From NCBI GenBank assembly GCA_029558635.1, contig JAKQEE010000052.1, positions 268,860 to 332,859 of the forward strand: 64,000 nucleotides of DNA, read 5' to 3'. The notes beneath the pieces were generated by a model. The model did no database searches, was not told where the DNA came from, and saw nothing but the letters and a program-made list of their open reading frames with translations. Below are positions 45,369 through 55,211 of this stretch, piece after piece. The DNA is from Pseudomonadota bacterium. Lineage in GTDB: Bacteria; Pseudomonadota; Alphaproteobacteria; Micavibrionales; Micavibrionaceae. The translations under genes and the position numbers were made by a program. The first letter of the stretch is position 1. Each line of letters opens with the position of its first letter.

Positions 45369-46540
45369 CCATCAGCAAGGCCATATATTTTCCGTTCCGC
45401 CTTGCTTGGCGGCAATTGATCTATGACAAGGTCCGGTTTTTGACTGCGATTTCCGGTGTGATCTTTGCCTGTATTCTGGTTTTTATGCAGCTTGGGTTTA
45501 AGGACTCACTGTTTGAAAGTGCAACGTTGCTTCAAAGGGTGATGACAGGACAAGTCTATATCATTCACAAGCAATCGGAAGCGATTTGGCGACTCAACTC
45601 ATTTCCACGGCAGCGTCTGTATCGCGCCATGTCCATTCCGGGTGTTGAGGATGTCACGATTTTGTATGTTGGGCAGGCTCCATGGAAAAATCCTGTGACG
45701 GGTGTTAACCGGACGGCTCTTATCCTCGGGATCGAGCCGCGTTCGACCGTATATCCTTTGAAGGGGTTAGATCAGCATCGGAAGGCATTGCAGATGCGGG
45801 ATGCGGTTTTGTTTGACGAATTATCACGTCCTGAATTCGGCCCGATCAAAGACATGTTGAAAGACAAGCCTTCGGTACCGGTCGAGGTTGCGGGGCGCAA
45901 GGTGGATGTAATCGGTACATTTCAAATGGGGATTACATTTTCAGCGGATGGTAACCTGATTGTCAATGACACAACTTTTTTCAAATTGTTTCCGATGAAG
46001 TCGCAAGACGGTGTCGATGTCGGGATTATTACATTGAAAGACGGAGCCGATCCCAAATATGTGCAGGCGGAGCTTCGTAAAATTCTTCCCGAAGATGTCA
46101 AGGTTTTGACAAGGCCCGAATATGTCGAGGATGAAAAAGCGTATTGGAACGATCTGACCCCAATCGGATATATTTTTAATTTTGGTGTTATCATGGGGTT
46201 GGTGGTTGGTCTGGTGATCGTTTATCAGGTGCTGTTCAACGATATAACCAACCATCTTCATGAATATGCAACGCTTAAAGCTATCGGATATGAGGATTTC
46301 TATTTCGTCAAAGTTGTGATGTCGTCATCGGCTATCTTGGCGTTGATGGGATTTGTTCCCGGATGGTTGTTATGTCTCAATCTTTATAGTGTGGTTGAGG
46401 ATGCTATTTTCATTGAAATGAATTTGACGGCTTCCAAGGCGTTTTTCGTTTTTGTTCTGATTGCGGGGATGTGTCTGACGTCGGCGGTGTTGGCTGTTCG
46501 TAAGCTCAGATCTTCCAGCCCTGTGGATGTGTTCTCATGA
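45365..46540 (+). CDS. ABC exporter permease, DevC/FtsX-like
   Basis: A 391-residue inner-membrane protein of the MacB/FtsX fold: one N-terminal transmembrane helix near residues 24-42, a large periplasmic domain, and three C-terminal helices at about 265-290, 315-335 and 355-375. The pattern VDVIGTFQMGITFSADGNLIV is typical of DevC. The ATG overlaps the adaptor's stop by four bases. Cyanobacterial DevC exports heterocyst glycolipids with DevB, DevA and TolC; the substrate here is unknown. Confidence 0.85.
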   Translation: MTISKAIYFPFRLAWRQLIYDKVRFLTAISGVIFACILVFMQLGFKDSLFESATLLQRVMTGQVYIIHKQSEAIWRLNSFPRQRLYRAMSIPGVEDVTILYVGQAPWKNPVTGVNRTALILGIEPRSTVYPLKGLDQHRKALQMRDAVLFDELSRPEFGPIKDMLKDKPSVPVEVAGRKVDVIGTFQMGITFSADGNLIVNDTTFFKLFPMKSQDGVDVGIITLKDGADPKYVQAELRKILPEDVKVLTRPEYVEDEKAYWNDLTPIGYIFNFGVIMGLVVGLVIVYQVLFNDITNHLHEYATLKAIGYEDFYFVKVVMSSSAILALMGFVPGWLLCLNLYSVVEDAIFIEMNLTASKAFFVFVLIAGMCLTSAVLAVRKLRSSSPVDVFS

Positions 46541-47232
46541 CCGATGATCGTTCCTCTTATCTGATTCATGCGCGCGATGTCCGTTACCGTTACGGGGAAG
46601 GCGATATCAGCCAGTATGTCCTCAAAGGGGCCGATCTCTCTGTCCGCTCTGGGGAATTCGTTATTCTGGCCGGTCCTTCCGGTTCGGGGAAGAGTACTTT
46701 CCTGTCCCTGATCGGAGCGTTGCGCAAAGGGCAGGAGGGTTACATCGAGGTGGCCAGTCATGATCTGCTGAATTGTCATGAACATGAAATGCGCGATATC
46801 CGGCGCAAGATCGGGTTTGTTTTTCAGCAGCATAATCTTCTCAATTTTTTGACGGCGTCGCAGAATGTAGAGATGGTTCTGGAGATGTTCAACGGGCGTT
46901 TTGACGAGCAACATCGCAAAGAGAAAGCACGTGAAGTTCTGGAGAAAGTCGGGTTAGGGAAACAGGTCGATTATTATCCGCGGCAATTGTCGGTAGGACA
47001 GAAACAGCGCGTGGCCATTGCCCGCAGTCTGGTTCACCAGCCGAAAATCATTCTGGCGGACGAGCCAACCGCTTCTCTTGACGGGAAGACCGGTGTGCAA
47101 GTGGTCGAGATGTTGCATCATATGGTCAAGACGCAAGGGTGCGGAGCGCTGGTGGTTACGCACGATAACCGGATTTTTGATTATGCCGACCGGATTCTTC
47201 ATATCGAGGACGGGGTTATTATGGCCGGATAG
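46537..47232 (+). CDS. ABC exporter ATPase, DevA-like
   Basis: A 231-residue MacB/LolD-type ATPase. Walker A is GPSGSGKST near residue 48, the Q-loop is FVFQQHNLL, the signature LSVGQKQRVAIARSL sits near 150, and Walker B plus D-loop IILADEPTASLD near 170; the switch His is in VVTHDNR. It starts four bases before the permease stop. A 19-residue N-terminal extension, YLIHARDVRYRYGEGD, is family-like. A weak hairpin near 47240-47270 may end the transcript. Confidence 0.93.
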   Translation: MTDDRSSYLIHARDVRYRYGEGDISQYVLKGADLSVRSGEFVILAGPSGSGKSTFLSLIGALRKGQEGYIEVASHDLLNCHEHEMRDIRRKIGFVFQQHNLLNFLTASQNVEMVLEMFNGRFDEQHRKEKAREVLEKVGLGKQVDYYPRQLSVGQKQRVAIARSLVHQPKIILADEPTASLDGKTGVQVVEMLHHMVKTQGCGALVVTHDNRIFDYADRILHIEDGVIMAG

Positions 47233-47288
47233 TGAAAGAAAAAGGCCTGAAAAATCAAGCCTTTAGAATTCTTTATTGATTCAAATTA

Positions 47289-47996
47289 TTAGGCGTTTGC
47301 AGCGCGGACCTTATCGGCTTCGGCCGGTTCACGCAGCACATAGCCGCGGCCCCAGACGGTTTCGATATAGTTTTCGCCGTCGGTGGCCTGTTCGATCTTT
47401 TTGCGCAATTTACAGATGAACACGTCGATGATTTTGACTTCGGGTTCGTCCATGCCGCCATAAAGGTGGTTGAGGAACATTTCCTTGGTCAGGGTCGTGC
47501 CTTTGCGAAGCGCCAGAAGTTCGAGAATGCCGTATTCCTTGCCGGTGAGGTGAATCGGCTTTCCGTCTACTTCCACGGTGCGGGAGTCGAGGTTGACTGT
47601 GACGCGGCCGATGTCGATCTTGCTTTGGGCGTGACCTTGAGAGCGGCGGACAATCGCTTTGATCCGGGCGATCAGTTCGGCTTTTTCAAACGGTTTGGTC
47701 AGGTAATCGTCGGCGCCGAAGCCCAGCCCTTTGATTTTGCTGTCCAATTCTGCCAGACCGGAGAGAATCAGGATCGGCACGTTGACTTTGTCGGCGCGGA
47801 GCTTTTTCAGCACGTCATAGCCGTGCATATCCGGAAGCATCAGATCGAGCACGATAATATCGTATTCGTAGAATTTACCGAGTTCATAGGCGTCCTCGCC
47901 CAGATCGGTGGTTTCAACCATATAGCCTTCGGATTTCAGAATCATCTCGATGCTTTTGGCTGTAGAGCTGTCGTCTTCTACCAGCAGGACTCTCAT
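47289..47996 (-). CDS. ctrA: Cell-cycle transcriptional regulator CtrA
   Basis: A 235-residue OmpR-family response regulator. The phospho-acceptor is Asp51 in [16 protein letters not shown], with acidic VEDD at 7-9 and Lys in TKPFEK near 105. The winged-helix DNA-binding domain ends with the near-identical CtrA block [16 protein letters not shown] and [10 protein letters not shown]. CtrA controls division, motility and replication in many alphaproteobacteria. It diverges from fliI, and the gap between contains a cluster of TTAA half-sites. Confidence 0.95.
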   Translation of the reverse strand: MRVLLVEDDSSTAKSIEMILKSEGYMVETTDLGEDAYELGKFYEYDIIVLDLMLPDMHGYDVLKKLRADKVNVPILILSGLAELDSKIKGLGFGADDYLTKPFEKAELIARIKAIVRRSQGHAQSKIDIGRVTVNLDSRTVEVDGKPIHLTGKEYGILELLALRKGTTLTKEMFLNHLYGGMDEPEVKIIDVFICKLRKKIEQATDGENYIETVWGRGYVLREPAEADKVRAANA

Positions 47997-48023
47997 GGGA
48001 ATCTCCCTCGTTGGTCGGTTGCA

Positions 48024-48069
48024 TTAAACTTTATTAACGTCCATATTAACAAATATTAAAATGGTTAAC
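48024..48069. promoter_or_regulatory. TTAA-rich region between ctrA and fliI
   Basis: Five TTAA half-sites in 46 bases (48024, 48034, 48046, 48056, 48065), three followed by C. CtrA binds TTAA-N7-TTAAC; the spacings here are 6, 8, 6 and 5, so no pair fits exactly. Position between ctrA and a flagellar gene makes CtrA control plausible but unproven. Confidence 0.4.
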
Positions 48070-48139
48070 AAATCTTTTAGTCCGAATTCGAGATATTTTC
48101 TGGTATTCTTTTGCTTATCTAACCCTTTTTAGGAGTTTC

Positions 48140-49486
48140 ATGGACCGTTTAGCCCAAAAAGTTGCCGCGCAGATCGCCACCGTTCCCGACCATGAGGTTT
48201 ATGGTCAGGTGACTAAGGTTTTGGGGCTGTTGGTCGAGATTGCCGGTTTCGGGCGCGATTTGACGGTCGGGTCGATGGTTCATCTTCGGCCTGATTCCAA
48301 AAAGGATGTTCCCTGCGAAGTGGTGGGGTTTCGTGAAAATCGTGCTCTATTGATGCCGTTTGGTCCGCTTGAAGGGATAGGTCTGGGGTGTCGGGCCTAT
48401 ATTCAGGACAAGCGTCCGGTGGTATTTCCGTCTGACAAATGGTTGGGGCGGGTGATCAATGCACTAGGCAAACCGATTGACGGGTTGGGGCCGTTGCCGC
48501 AGGGGGCTTTGCCCGTGCCGCTCAAAAACAAAGCTCCGGCTGCTCATGCACGACAACGCGTCGGGGAGAAGCTCGATCTCGGCGTGCGCTCGGTCAATAG
48601 TTTTACCACGCTGTGTAAAGGTCAGCGTATGGGGATTTTTGCGGGGTCCGGTGTCGGTAAATCGGTCTTGCTTTCGATGATGGCGAAATATACCGAGGCC
48701 GAAGTCACGGTGATCGGTCTGGTCGGCGAACGTGGTCGCGAGGTTCAGGAATTTCTTGAGGATGATTTGGGCGAAGAGGGGCTTGCGCGATCGGTTGTGA
48801 TTGTCGCAACGGGGGACGAGCCTGCGCTGATGCGGCGTCAGGCGGCTTATCTGACTTTGTCGGTGGCCGAGTATTTCAGGCAGCAGGGCAAACAGGTTTT
48901 GTGCCTGATGGACTCGGTTACGCGTTTTGCGATGGCCCAGCGCGAGATCGGGCTTTCCGCCGGTGAGCCGCCGACGACCAAAGGTTATCCCCCGACCACA
49001 TTCGGGGAATTGGCGCGTCTTTTGGAGCGCGCGGGACCGGGTGTGCAGGGCGAGGGGGCGATTACGGGCTTGTTTACAGTGTTGGTGGAAGGGGACGATC
49101 ATAACGAACCTATTTCGGACTCAGTGCGCGGGATCGTCGATGGTCACATTGTGATGGAGCGCGAGATTGCAGACCGCGGGCGGTATCCGGCGATCAATGT
49201 TTTGAAGTCGGTGTCGCGGTCGTTGCCGCGGGCGTTTTCACCACAGCAACAGGCGATTTTCCGTCGGGCGAAGCAACTGATTGCGGCCTATGAAAACATG
49301 GCGGAACTCATTCAGCTCGGCGCGTACCGCAAAGGAAGTGACGCGCAGGTGGACGAGGCCATTCTGGTCTATCCAGAAATCGAAGAGTTCCTGACCCAGA
49401 ACAAGGGTGACCATTCCACCATCGATGAAGGATTTGCGCGTCTGGCGGAAATTCTGGGGATGGAGTATTCCCCCGAGCAAAATTAG
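48140..49486 (+). CDS. fliI: Flagellum-specific ATPase FliI
   Basis: A 448-residue rotary-type ATPase that drives flagellar type III export at the inner-membrane face. Walker A is [12 protein letters not shown] near residue 172, Walker B is [20 protein letters not shown] near 260, and the F1-beta-type [24 protein letters not shown] follows. GEPP and [29 protein letters not shown] are typical FliI. It leads fliI-unknown-fliJ, divergent from ctrA, with AGGAG before the ATG. Confidence 0.96.
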   Translation: MDRLAQKVAAQIATVPDHEVYGQVTKVLGLLVEIAGFGRDLTVGSMVHLRPDSKKDVPCEVVGFRENRALLMPFGPLEGIGLGCRAYIQDKRPVVFPSDKWLGRVINALGKPIDGLGPLPQGALPVPLKNKAPAAHARQRVGEKLDLGVRSVNSFTTLCKGQRMGIFAGSGVGKSVLLSMMAKYTEAEVTVIGLVGERGREVQEFLEDDLGEEGLARSVVIVATGDEPALMRRQAAYLTLSVAEYFRQQGKQVLCLMDSVTRFAMAQREIGLSAGEPPTTKGYPPTTFGELARLLERAGPGVQGEGAITGLFTVLVEGDDHNEPISDSVRGIVDGHIVMEREIADRGRYPAINVLKSVSRSLPRAFSPQQQAIFRRAKQLIAAYENMAELIQLGAYRKGSDAQVDEAILVYPEIEEFLTQNKGDHSTIDEGFARLAEILGMEYSPEQN

Positions 49487-49548
49487 CTTGCCTTCCTGCT
49501 ATATTTTTTGCCATAAAAAGAAAAATATTCAAACGGGAGAGACTGCGT

Positions 49549-50262
49549 ATGTATCGTGGAGATCGGACTTCATTGGGTGAACTTTTGCGTCAAGCCCAAA
49601 CTCCGGCGTGTGACCTTATTTTTGATGTTGCCGATGATTTGCAGAGTTTTTCAGAGAATTTGGCTTTGACTGCGATTGACCTCCGGATGGAGGGAAAATG
49701 GGTCGGGCATCATTTGGCCTATGTCGTTGATTTGTACGGGAGAACGGAGGACAAGCATTATCTTTCGATGATGTTGATGCCTTTGGATGGAAACAAGGCC
49801 CAGATTATAGCCGTGACTGAAAAATCCGAAGGCGATATCAAGCGTGTCCATGAAGAGTATGAGTATTCTCTGGCCCACAATCCTTCGGCGAAATTTATAT
49901 CCGATGTCAGTTCCATCATTCTCGGGTCATTGCCGTCGAATTTATCTGTTGAAGTGTCTTCGGAATTCGAGGTCGGAAAGCCCAGTCCCAAGAGTCAGCT
50001 TTATGATTACATTCTCGACAAATATTCCATGGGACGAGAGTCTGATGATGGCGGCAAAGCCAGACAGGAGACTGTCGAAGAATATAGGCAAAGAGTTTTT
50101 GCCAGCTTGACGGCTCACTTTTATACCCATACCAAGGCCAGAGACAAAGAGGCTGCTCCCAAGGTGGTTGCCGAGGAGCGGCGGGTATACCGGCAGCACA
50201 GAGGCGCTTTGGATGAAGTTATTCAAGCTTATGCCGGATCTGCGGAGCCACTGTTTCGCTAG
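49549..50262 (+). CDS. Unknown 237-residue protein between fliI and fliJ
   Basis: A soluble, mixed alpha/beta protein with no signal or membrane segment; GGGAGAG lies before the ATG. The N-terminal half (about 20-120) looks like a folded domain (ACDLIFDVADDL, GKWVGHHLAYVVDLYG); the C-terminal half is helical and charged with a basic stretch (TVEEYRQRVFASLTAHF). It sits where a flagellar export component would be, 62 bases after fliI and 37 before fliJ, so a flagellar role is a fair guess. No family recognised. Confidence 0.72.
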   Translation: MYRGDRTSLGELLRQAQTPACDLIFDVADDLQSFSENLALTAIDLRMEGKWVGHHLAYVVDLYGRTEDKHYLSMMLMPLDGNKAQIIAVTEKSEGDIKRVHEEYEYSLAHNPSAKFISDVSSIILGSLPSNLSVEVSSEFEVGKPSPKSQLYDYILDKYSMGRESDDGGKARQETVEEYRQRVFASLTAHFYTHTKARDKEAAPKVVAEERRVYRQHRGALDEVIQAYAGSAEPLFR

Positions 50263-50299
50263 GATTTAGCTTTCGGACATTTTGTGCTAGACTAGCTGT

Positions 50300-50725
50300 A
50301 TGGCCGATTTAAACCCTCTTATTAAACTCCGAAAATTTCGCGTCGAGGAAAAACAGAAAGTCCTCGCTGAATTATTTCGTCAGGCCGAGTTGCTGGAGGG
50401 GCGCAAGCGGGCTATTCTTGATGAAATGGCATTCGAGCGAAAGGTTGCCGAAGAGTCGGGGAAGGTTGAGGCGTTGGTGACTTATGCGGCGTACTCCTCA
50501 CGGATGGTGGGTGAAATTGACCGGTTGGATGTCCAGTTGAAACGTCTGGATATGCGGATTGAAAAGGCGCAGGACGAGATGCGCGAAGCGTTTTCCGAGC
50601 AAAAGAAAGCCCAGATCATTCAAGAGCGGCGGGAGGCCGAAGAGGAAGCCGAGCGCGAGGCCAAGGACAGCAAAAGCCTCGATGAAATCGGCATCGAGGC
50701 TTTCAGAAGATCGGAAGATCGCTAG
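50300..50725 (+). CDS. fliJ: Flagellar export protein FliJ
   Basis: A 141-residue, almost wholly helical, highly charged protein, the size and coiled-coil pattern of FliJ, which links the FliI ATPase ring to the export gate. LIKLRKFRVEEKQKVLAEL at the N-terminus and the long heptad stretch to residue 125 (RREAEEEAEREAKD) agree. FliJ sequences are weakly conserved, so the call rests on size, structure and being downstream of fliI. No obvious terminator before the convergent slipin gene two bases away. Confidence 0.82.
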   Translation: MADLNPLIKLRKFRVEEKQKVLAELFRQAELLEGRKRAILDEMAFERKVAEESGKVEALVTYAAYSSRMVGEIDRLDVQLKRLDMRIEKAQDEMREAFSEQKKAQIIQERREAEEEAEREAKDSKSLDEIGIEAFRRSEDR

Positions 50726-50727
50726 AT

Positions 50728-51483
50728 TCATTTTTTCAACAAATCCGTTGCTCCTTTGAGAAGTTCCATCGGCAGGGGCAGGACAATAGTGCTACCGCCA
50801 GTTTTGCTGGCGAATTCGCCCAATGTCCCCAGATAACGAAGTTGCATTGTTTCCGGACGACGGGCGAGAATGGCTGCCGCTTCGTCGAGCTGTTGGGCGG
50901 CTTGCAATTCCCCTTCGGCGTTGATGATTTTTGCACGACGTTCCCGTTCGGCTTCGGCTTGTTTCGCGATGGCGCGGATCATGCTGGGGTCGATGTCGAC
51001 ATGTTTGATTTCAACCGAGATCACTTTGATCCCTGATCCTTCGGTCTGGGCGTCCAATTCTTCCTGAATGGATTTGTTCAGCTGGGCGCGTTTCGAGAGC
51101 ATCTCGTCAAGGTCGTGCTGGCCCAGAACGGAACGCAGCGTGGTTTGCGCCATCTGGTTGGTCCGGAACAGGAAGTCTTCGTTGCGGTTGATGGCCATGC
51201 CCGGATCAACGACGCGGTAGTTCAGAACACCGCTAACGCGGACCGAGACGTTGTCTTTAGAAATCAAATCTTGTGCGGGGATGTCGTCGGTGCGGACGCG
51301 AACGTCCACAATCTGCATTTGCTGGATAATCGGCAGAACCAACTGGAATCCTGCGCCGCGCATACCGGTATATTTCCCGAGCGTATAGATTACGCCACGT
51401 TCATATTCTTTGATGATGCGAATGCTGGACGTCAGGACGACGAGCAGAATGACGAGAACAACTACAAAACCGGATGACAACAT
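50728..51483 (-). CDS. SPFH/stomatin-like protein (slipin)
   Basis: A 251-residue membrane-anchored SPFH protein. One N-terminal hydrophobic helix (residues 5-22) is followed by RIIKEYERGVIYTLGKY and the SPFH/Band-7 core (VRVRTDDIPAQDLISKDNVSVRVSG, VLGQHDLDEMLSKR). The C-terminal helix AKQAEAERERRAKIINAEGELQAA drives oligomers. Slipins partner with NfeD in bacterial membranes and this gene lies 20 bases after an NfeD gene, so they form the usual pair. The exact task of such pairs is poorly understood. Confidence 0.92.
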   Translation of the reverse strand: MLSSGFVVVLVILLVVLTSSIRIIKEYERGVIYTLGKYTGMRGAGFQLVLPIIQQMQIVDVRVRTDDIPAQDLISKDNVSVRVSGVLNYRVVDPGMAINRNEDFLFRTNQMAQTTLRSVLGQHDLDEMLSKRAQLNKSIQEELDAQTEGSGIKVISVEIKHVDIDPSMIRAIAKQAEAERERRAKIINAEGELQAAQQLDEAAAILARRPETMQLRYLGTLGEFASKTGGSTIVLPLPMELLKGATDLLKK

Positions 51484-51503
51484 TTCAGATTCCTTTCGGT
51501 GGG

Positions 51504-51944
51504 TTAGTCTTTGAGGCGAATTTTAAGTTTCAATTCGTGGGTTTCGCTGACGGTGACAAGGTCACCTTTTTTGAAATTGTGATCGCGCTCGGAGAAGGCC
51601 TGCCATAATTCGCCCTGAATCATAACGCGGCCAGTCTTGTCTGACCAGTCTTCAACGGTGGCGTCTTTGCCGATCATGCCTTCCGGCCCTGCGGTGTCAG
51701 GAGAGGAAAAAGATCTGGCGGCCACTTTGACCATGATGGCTGTGGTAATGGCCAAGGCAATGGCAATGCCGATAAAGATGTTCCAGTCCATCGGGATGCC
51801 GAAGAGACTTCCCTGATCGACGAGTATTTTCCCGCCAGCGAGCAGGGAGGCAATGGCTGCCACGCCAAAAATGCCGAAAGACGGCACATGCGCCTCGACG
51901 ACGATCAGAACAAAAGCGATGATAACTAATATTAATCCGGTCAT
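51504..51944 (-). CDS. NfeD-like membrane protein
   Basis: A 146-residue short NfeD: about three hydrophobic segments (residues 2-20, 24-40, 50-75), then a C-terminal OB-fold domain (MIGKDATVEDWSDKTGRVMIQGELWQAFSE). The long form's ClpP-like protease domain is absent. The start at 51944 (MTGLILV) is preferred over a frame from 51974 that adds ten residues; neither has a good ribosome site. First gene of the pair with the slipin. Confidence 0.88.
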   Translation of the reverse strand: MTGLILVIIAFVLIVVEAHVPSFGIFGVAAIASLLAGGKILVDQGSLFGIPMDWNIFIGIAIALAITTAIMVKVAARSFSSPDTAGPEGMIGKDATVEDWSDKTGRVMIQGELWQAFSERDHNFKKGDLVTVSETHELKLKIRLKD

Positions 51945-52091
51945 GTTTTTTATGTTAGCGTGATTGGGGGGCAATGTAAAGGGAAAAATTATATAAGCGT
52001 GTTAATAAAATATATATAGTTATATAATTAAATCAGCTTAAGAATTTTTTGGTTATTGCTTGTTAAAGTGTTGTTGTTAAAAGGAATGGCA

Positions 52092-53315
52092 ATGTCCGCA
52101 CATATTGTTGGAACCCCACACGGCTTTAGAATTCTCGACCGGCAGGTGAGTGCCTTGCGGCTGGTGGGTGGCTTTTTTCTGCTGATGGGCGGATTTGTGG
52201 TGGCGGCATCCTTTGGCATTATCCCATCCGATTCCCATCCGATTCTGTTTTCATCCGACTGGTTCGGTGTTTTTGCAATCGGTACTGTTTTTGCCGGAGT
52301 TGGTCTGGCAGCGTTCCGTTACAAAAACTATGTCGAGTTTGATTTCAGCAAACAGGAACTTCATTTAATCAAGGGACTCAAAAAGCTGCAGGGTGAACGC
52401 ATTTCCTTGAACGGGTATAAGGATGTCCTTGTTTCCAGAGAGAAAGATACAAATAGCGAGTCGTATAATGATTATCTGTACCCTGTTCTGTTGCGCGGGG
52501 ATGGGGTGGAGGGTGTTGCGGTCGGCAAATACGACGATGTCGGTGATGCGCTGGAAGTTGCGCAGTTATTGGCAGCGCGGGCGGGGTTGAGGGCGGTTGA
52601 TTCCGTTCTGGGTGCTGCGCAGGAATTCTCTTTTGTACCCAATGGAAAAGCTGACGATTTTGATGTTCAGGATTTTAGGCAGGTTTATTCGCGCAAAATT
52701 CCGTTCAAGGAAGACGGAGGACGCAGATCTCTCTCTCGTTTCTATCATGCGCGCTATCAAGGCGGTGTGTTCTACAAAGTTGAATATGCCGGGACGCTTA
52801 TCCCCAATCTGATCGGCATCTGTTTTTCGTGGGGGGCTTACTATTACTTTTTTCAAGGAAGTCTTCTGGATATTGTCGCCGAGTTTTTGGCCAAAGGGGA
52901 GCCGCTGAAGCTTGAAGGGATGAAAGCGGAAGATTTTTTCGGAACGCTTTTTTCCGTTGTGTTTTTTCTATTTCTGGTGGTTGGGCCGCTTTTCTCTTTG
53001 CTCAAAAAAATGGTCAAGGGGAAGCCGTTCGAGTTTATCGGGGTTGGAACCAAGAATCTCGTTCTGTATTCACCTATGGCCTATCTGAAATGGAATATTA
53101 AAGGCCTTAAAAAAGGGAAGGCGATTGTTGTCGCGTATGACGATGTGCATGATCTAACGGTCAAGGCTGTGGACAACCCGAAATGGAAAATCATGAAACT
53201 GGATAACGGGATCGGGCTGCGCGTTAAGGACAAGTTTATTGAGGTTGGCAGGGGGCTTGATGCGCGGCAGCTCAACCAGATTGCCGATGAAATAAAATCC
53301 CATGTCAGGCCTTAA
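52092..53315 (+). CDS. Unknown membrane protein, 407 residues
   Basis: About four hydrophobic segments: two near residues 17-37 and 55-72, and two near 230-250 and 280-300. Between them lies a soluble region (about 75-225) rich in Asp and Gly. The C-terminal 90 residues look like a small beta domain. The ATG at 52092 has AAAGGA seven bases before it; an ATG at 52086 is too close to that site. Transcribed alone with a strong terminator. No family recognised. Confidence 0.75.
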   Translation: MSAHIVGTPHGFRILDRQVSALRLVGGFFLLMGGFVVAASFGIIPSDSHPILFSSDWFGVFAIGTVFAGVGLAAFRYKNYVEFDFSKQELHLIKGLKKLQGERISLNGYKDVLVSREKDTNSESYNDYLYPVLLRGDGVEGVAVGKYDDVGDALEVAQLLAARAGLRAVDSVLGAAQEFSFVPNGKADDFDVQDFRQVYSRKIPFKEDGGRRSLSRFYHARYQGGVFYKVEYAGTLIPNLIGICFSWGAYYYFFQGSLLDIVAEFLAKGEPLKLEGMKAEDFFGTLFSVVFFLFLVVGPLFSLLKKMVKGKPFEFIGVGTKNLVLYSPMAYLKWNIKGLKKGKAIVVAYDDVHDLTVKAVDNPKWKIMKLDNGIGLRVKDKFIEVGRGLDARQLNQIADEIKSHVRP

Positions 53316-53319
53316 AAGC

Positions 53320-53347
53320 AAAACCGGCCAGATGGCCGGTTTCTTTT
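53320..53347. terminator. Bidirectional terminator
   Basis: AAACCGGCC and GGCCGGTTT pair perfectly around AGAT, flanked by A- and T-rich runs, between converging genes. Confidence 0.92.
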
Positions 53348-53352
53348 AAGGA

Positions 53353-53886
53353 TTATTTCGAGGTTTTGTATCGCTCGATGCCTTCCTGAATCAGGCGGGC
53401 GGCGTCTTCCGCATTTCCCCAGCCTTTGACTTTCGACCATTTGTTCGGTTCCAGGTCTTTGTAGTGGGTGAAGAAGTGGGCGATTTTTTCCCGCAGGATC
53501 GGGTGGATTTGTTCGATGTCTTCCACCTTGTCGTGGTAAGGGTAGAGTTTTGCATGTGGGACGGCAATGATCTTTTCGTCTTCTCCGCCGTCATCTTCCA
53601 TTAACAAAACTCCGACAGGGCGGGAGCGGAGAATGGCTCCGGGCATGACGGGCAGGCGCGTGATAACCAGCACATCCACAGGGTCGCCGTCGCCCGAAAG
53701 CGTGTGGGGAATAAATCCGTAATTGCCGGGGTAATACATGGCGGTGTGCAGAAAACGGTCAACAAACATTGCGCCTGCTTCTTTGTCCAGTTCGTATTTG
53801 ACCGGTTCTCCGCCCATCGGGTTTTCGATGATGACGTTGACGTCATACGGGGCATCGAGGCCGGGTGGGATTTTGTCGAGATTCAT
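53353..53886 (-). CDS. ppa: Inorganic pyrophosphatase, family I
   Basis: A 177-residue cytosolic pyrophosphatase. Signatures are YELDKEAGAMFVDRFLHTAMYYPGNYGFIP near residues 30-58, GDGDPVDVLVI (metal-binding Asp) near 65, and the Lys/Tyr patch LYPYHDKVEDIEQIHP near 115. Length is normal. It starts one base after the leuB stop, so the two are cotranscribed; the link between pyrophosphate removal and leucine biosynthesis is not obvious. Confidence 0.96.
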   Translation of the reverse strand: MNLDKIPPGLDAPYDVNVIIENPMGGEPVKYELDKEAGAMFVDRFLHTAMYYPGNYGFIPHTLSGDGDPVDVLVITRLPVMPGAILRSRPVGVLLMEDDGGEDEKIIAVPHAKLYPYHDKVEDIEQIHPILREKIAHFFTHYKDLEPNKWSKVKGWGNAEDAARLIQEGIERYKTSK

Positions 53887-53887
53887 C

Positions 53888-55006
53888 TTACGCTGCTTTC
53901 TTCACTTGTGTTTTCAATTCGTTTATGATCGCATCCCCCATCTCCGAAGTCGAGAGCAAGGTGCATCCTTCGGCCATGATGTCGGCAGTGCGGAGGCCCT
54001 TGTCCAGCACGTTGCGGGCTGCTGCGTCTATATGATCGGCCAGAGCGGGAAGGTCAAGAGAAAAGCGCAAAGCCATGGCAAAACTGAGAATGGCGGCCAG
54101 CGGATTGGCTTTGTTCTGGCCTGCGATATCGGGGGCGGAGCCGTGGACAGGTTCATAGAGGGCGTTCTGGTGTCCCGATTTATCGCGTTCTCCCAAGGAC
54201 GCCGATGGCAGCATCCCAAGCGATCCGGTCAGCATCGACGCTTCGTCGGAGAGAATATCGCCAAAGAGGTTGTCGGTGACAATGACATCAAACTGGTGCG
54301 GGTTGCGCAGCAGCTGCATCGCGCAATTGTCGGCATACATATGGGTCAGTTCGACATCGGCGTAATCGACATGAAGCTTGGTGACTTCTTCGCGCCAGAG
54401 TTTACCTGACTCCATCACATTAGCTTTTTCGCAGGAGCAGACTTTATTATTACGTTTGCGTGCGAGGTCGAAAGCCACGCGGGCGACGCGGTGAATTTCC
54501 GAGGTGGTGTAGGTTTGGGTGTTGACGCCTTGCCGTTCGCCGTTCGGCATATTAAAGATGCCGCGGGGTTCGCCGAAATAGACACCTCCGGTCAATTCGC
54601 GTACGATCATAATATCGAGGCCGCGGACGATTTCGGGTTTCAGGGTCGAGGCGGCGATCAATGCATCGAATACGATGGCGGGGCGGAGGTTGGCAAACAG
54701 GCCAAGTTCTTTTCTGATTTTCAGCAAGCCCGCTTCGGGACGGATGGCATAATCGACATCATTCCATTTCGGGCCGCCGACAGCACCCAACAAAACGCAG
54801 TCGGCTTTCTTGCCGAGCTCGATTGTTTCATCGGTGACGGGGACGCCGTGTGCGTCGATTGAGGCTCCGCCAATCGGGCACTCGGTTACTTGCAAATGAG
54901 AAAGATTTTCATCATTGATCCATGCAATGATTTTTTTGACTTCGGCCATGACTTCGGGGCCAATGCCATCTCCGGGGGTAATCAGGACGTGTCTTGTTGT
55001 AGTCAT
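53888..55006 (-). CDS. leuB: 3-Isopropylmalate dehydrogenase
   Basis: A 372-residue NAD-dependent decarboxylating dehydrogenase of leucine biosynthesis. The N-terminus has [16 protein letters not shown]; the substrate site has [23 protein letters not shown] and REL-type [11 protein letters not shown]; the metal-binding block is [20 protein letters not shown] near residue 240, then [18 protein letters not shown]. Followed at one base by ppa. leuC and leuD lie separately about 2 kb upstream of it, with a chemoreceptor-like gene between. Confidence 0.97.
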   Translation of the reverse strand: MTTTRHVLITPGDGIGPEVMAEVKKIIAWINDENLSHLQVTECPIGGASIDAHGVPVTDETIELGKKADCVLLGAVGGPKWNDVDYAIRPEAGLLKIRKELGLFANLRPAIVFDALIAASTLKPEIVRGLDIMIVRELTGGVYFGEPRGIFNMPNGERQGVNTQTYTTSEIHRVARVAFDLARKRNNKVCSCEKANVMESGKLWREEVTKLHVDYADVELTHMYADNCAMQLLRNPHQFDVIVTDNLFGDILSDEASMLTGSLGMLPSASLGERDKSGHQNALYEPVHGSAPDIAGQNKANPLAAILSFAMALRFSLDLPALADHIDAAARNVLDKGLRTADIMAEGCTLLSTSEMGDAIINELKTQVKKAA

Positions 55007-55175
55007 AAATGTACCGTGAGTTTGCGATGTTCCTTAGTTTCCTAAATAGTTGCCGTTTGTAAGTCAAGGTCGGTCCTCGCTTGCTTTCCCTAACTAGAGA
55101 TAAACTTTATCTTTTCATTGCCCGTCATTCGCATATAATTGCAAATAGAAATAAAAATTTTGTTCTTTTGTTTCT

Positions 55176-55203
55176 AGTTGTAGTCACGGAGTTGTAGTCA
55201 CGG
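55176..55203 (+). repeat. Tandem 14-bp duplication at the receptor gene's ribosome site
   Basis: AGTTGTAGTCACGG is repeated twice without interruption and each copy is followed by AG, so the CGGAG ribosome-site core occurs twice. The second copy ends eight bases before the TTG start. Confidence 0.8.
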
Positions 55204-55211
55204 AGAAAGTT

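Noticed and set aside
48024..48069. CtrA boxes of the exact TTAA-N7-TTAAC form
   Set aside because: Five TTAA half-sites are present, but spacings are 5, 6, 6 and 8; kept only as a low-confidence regulatory region.
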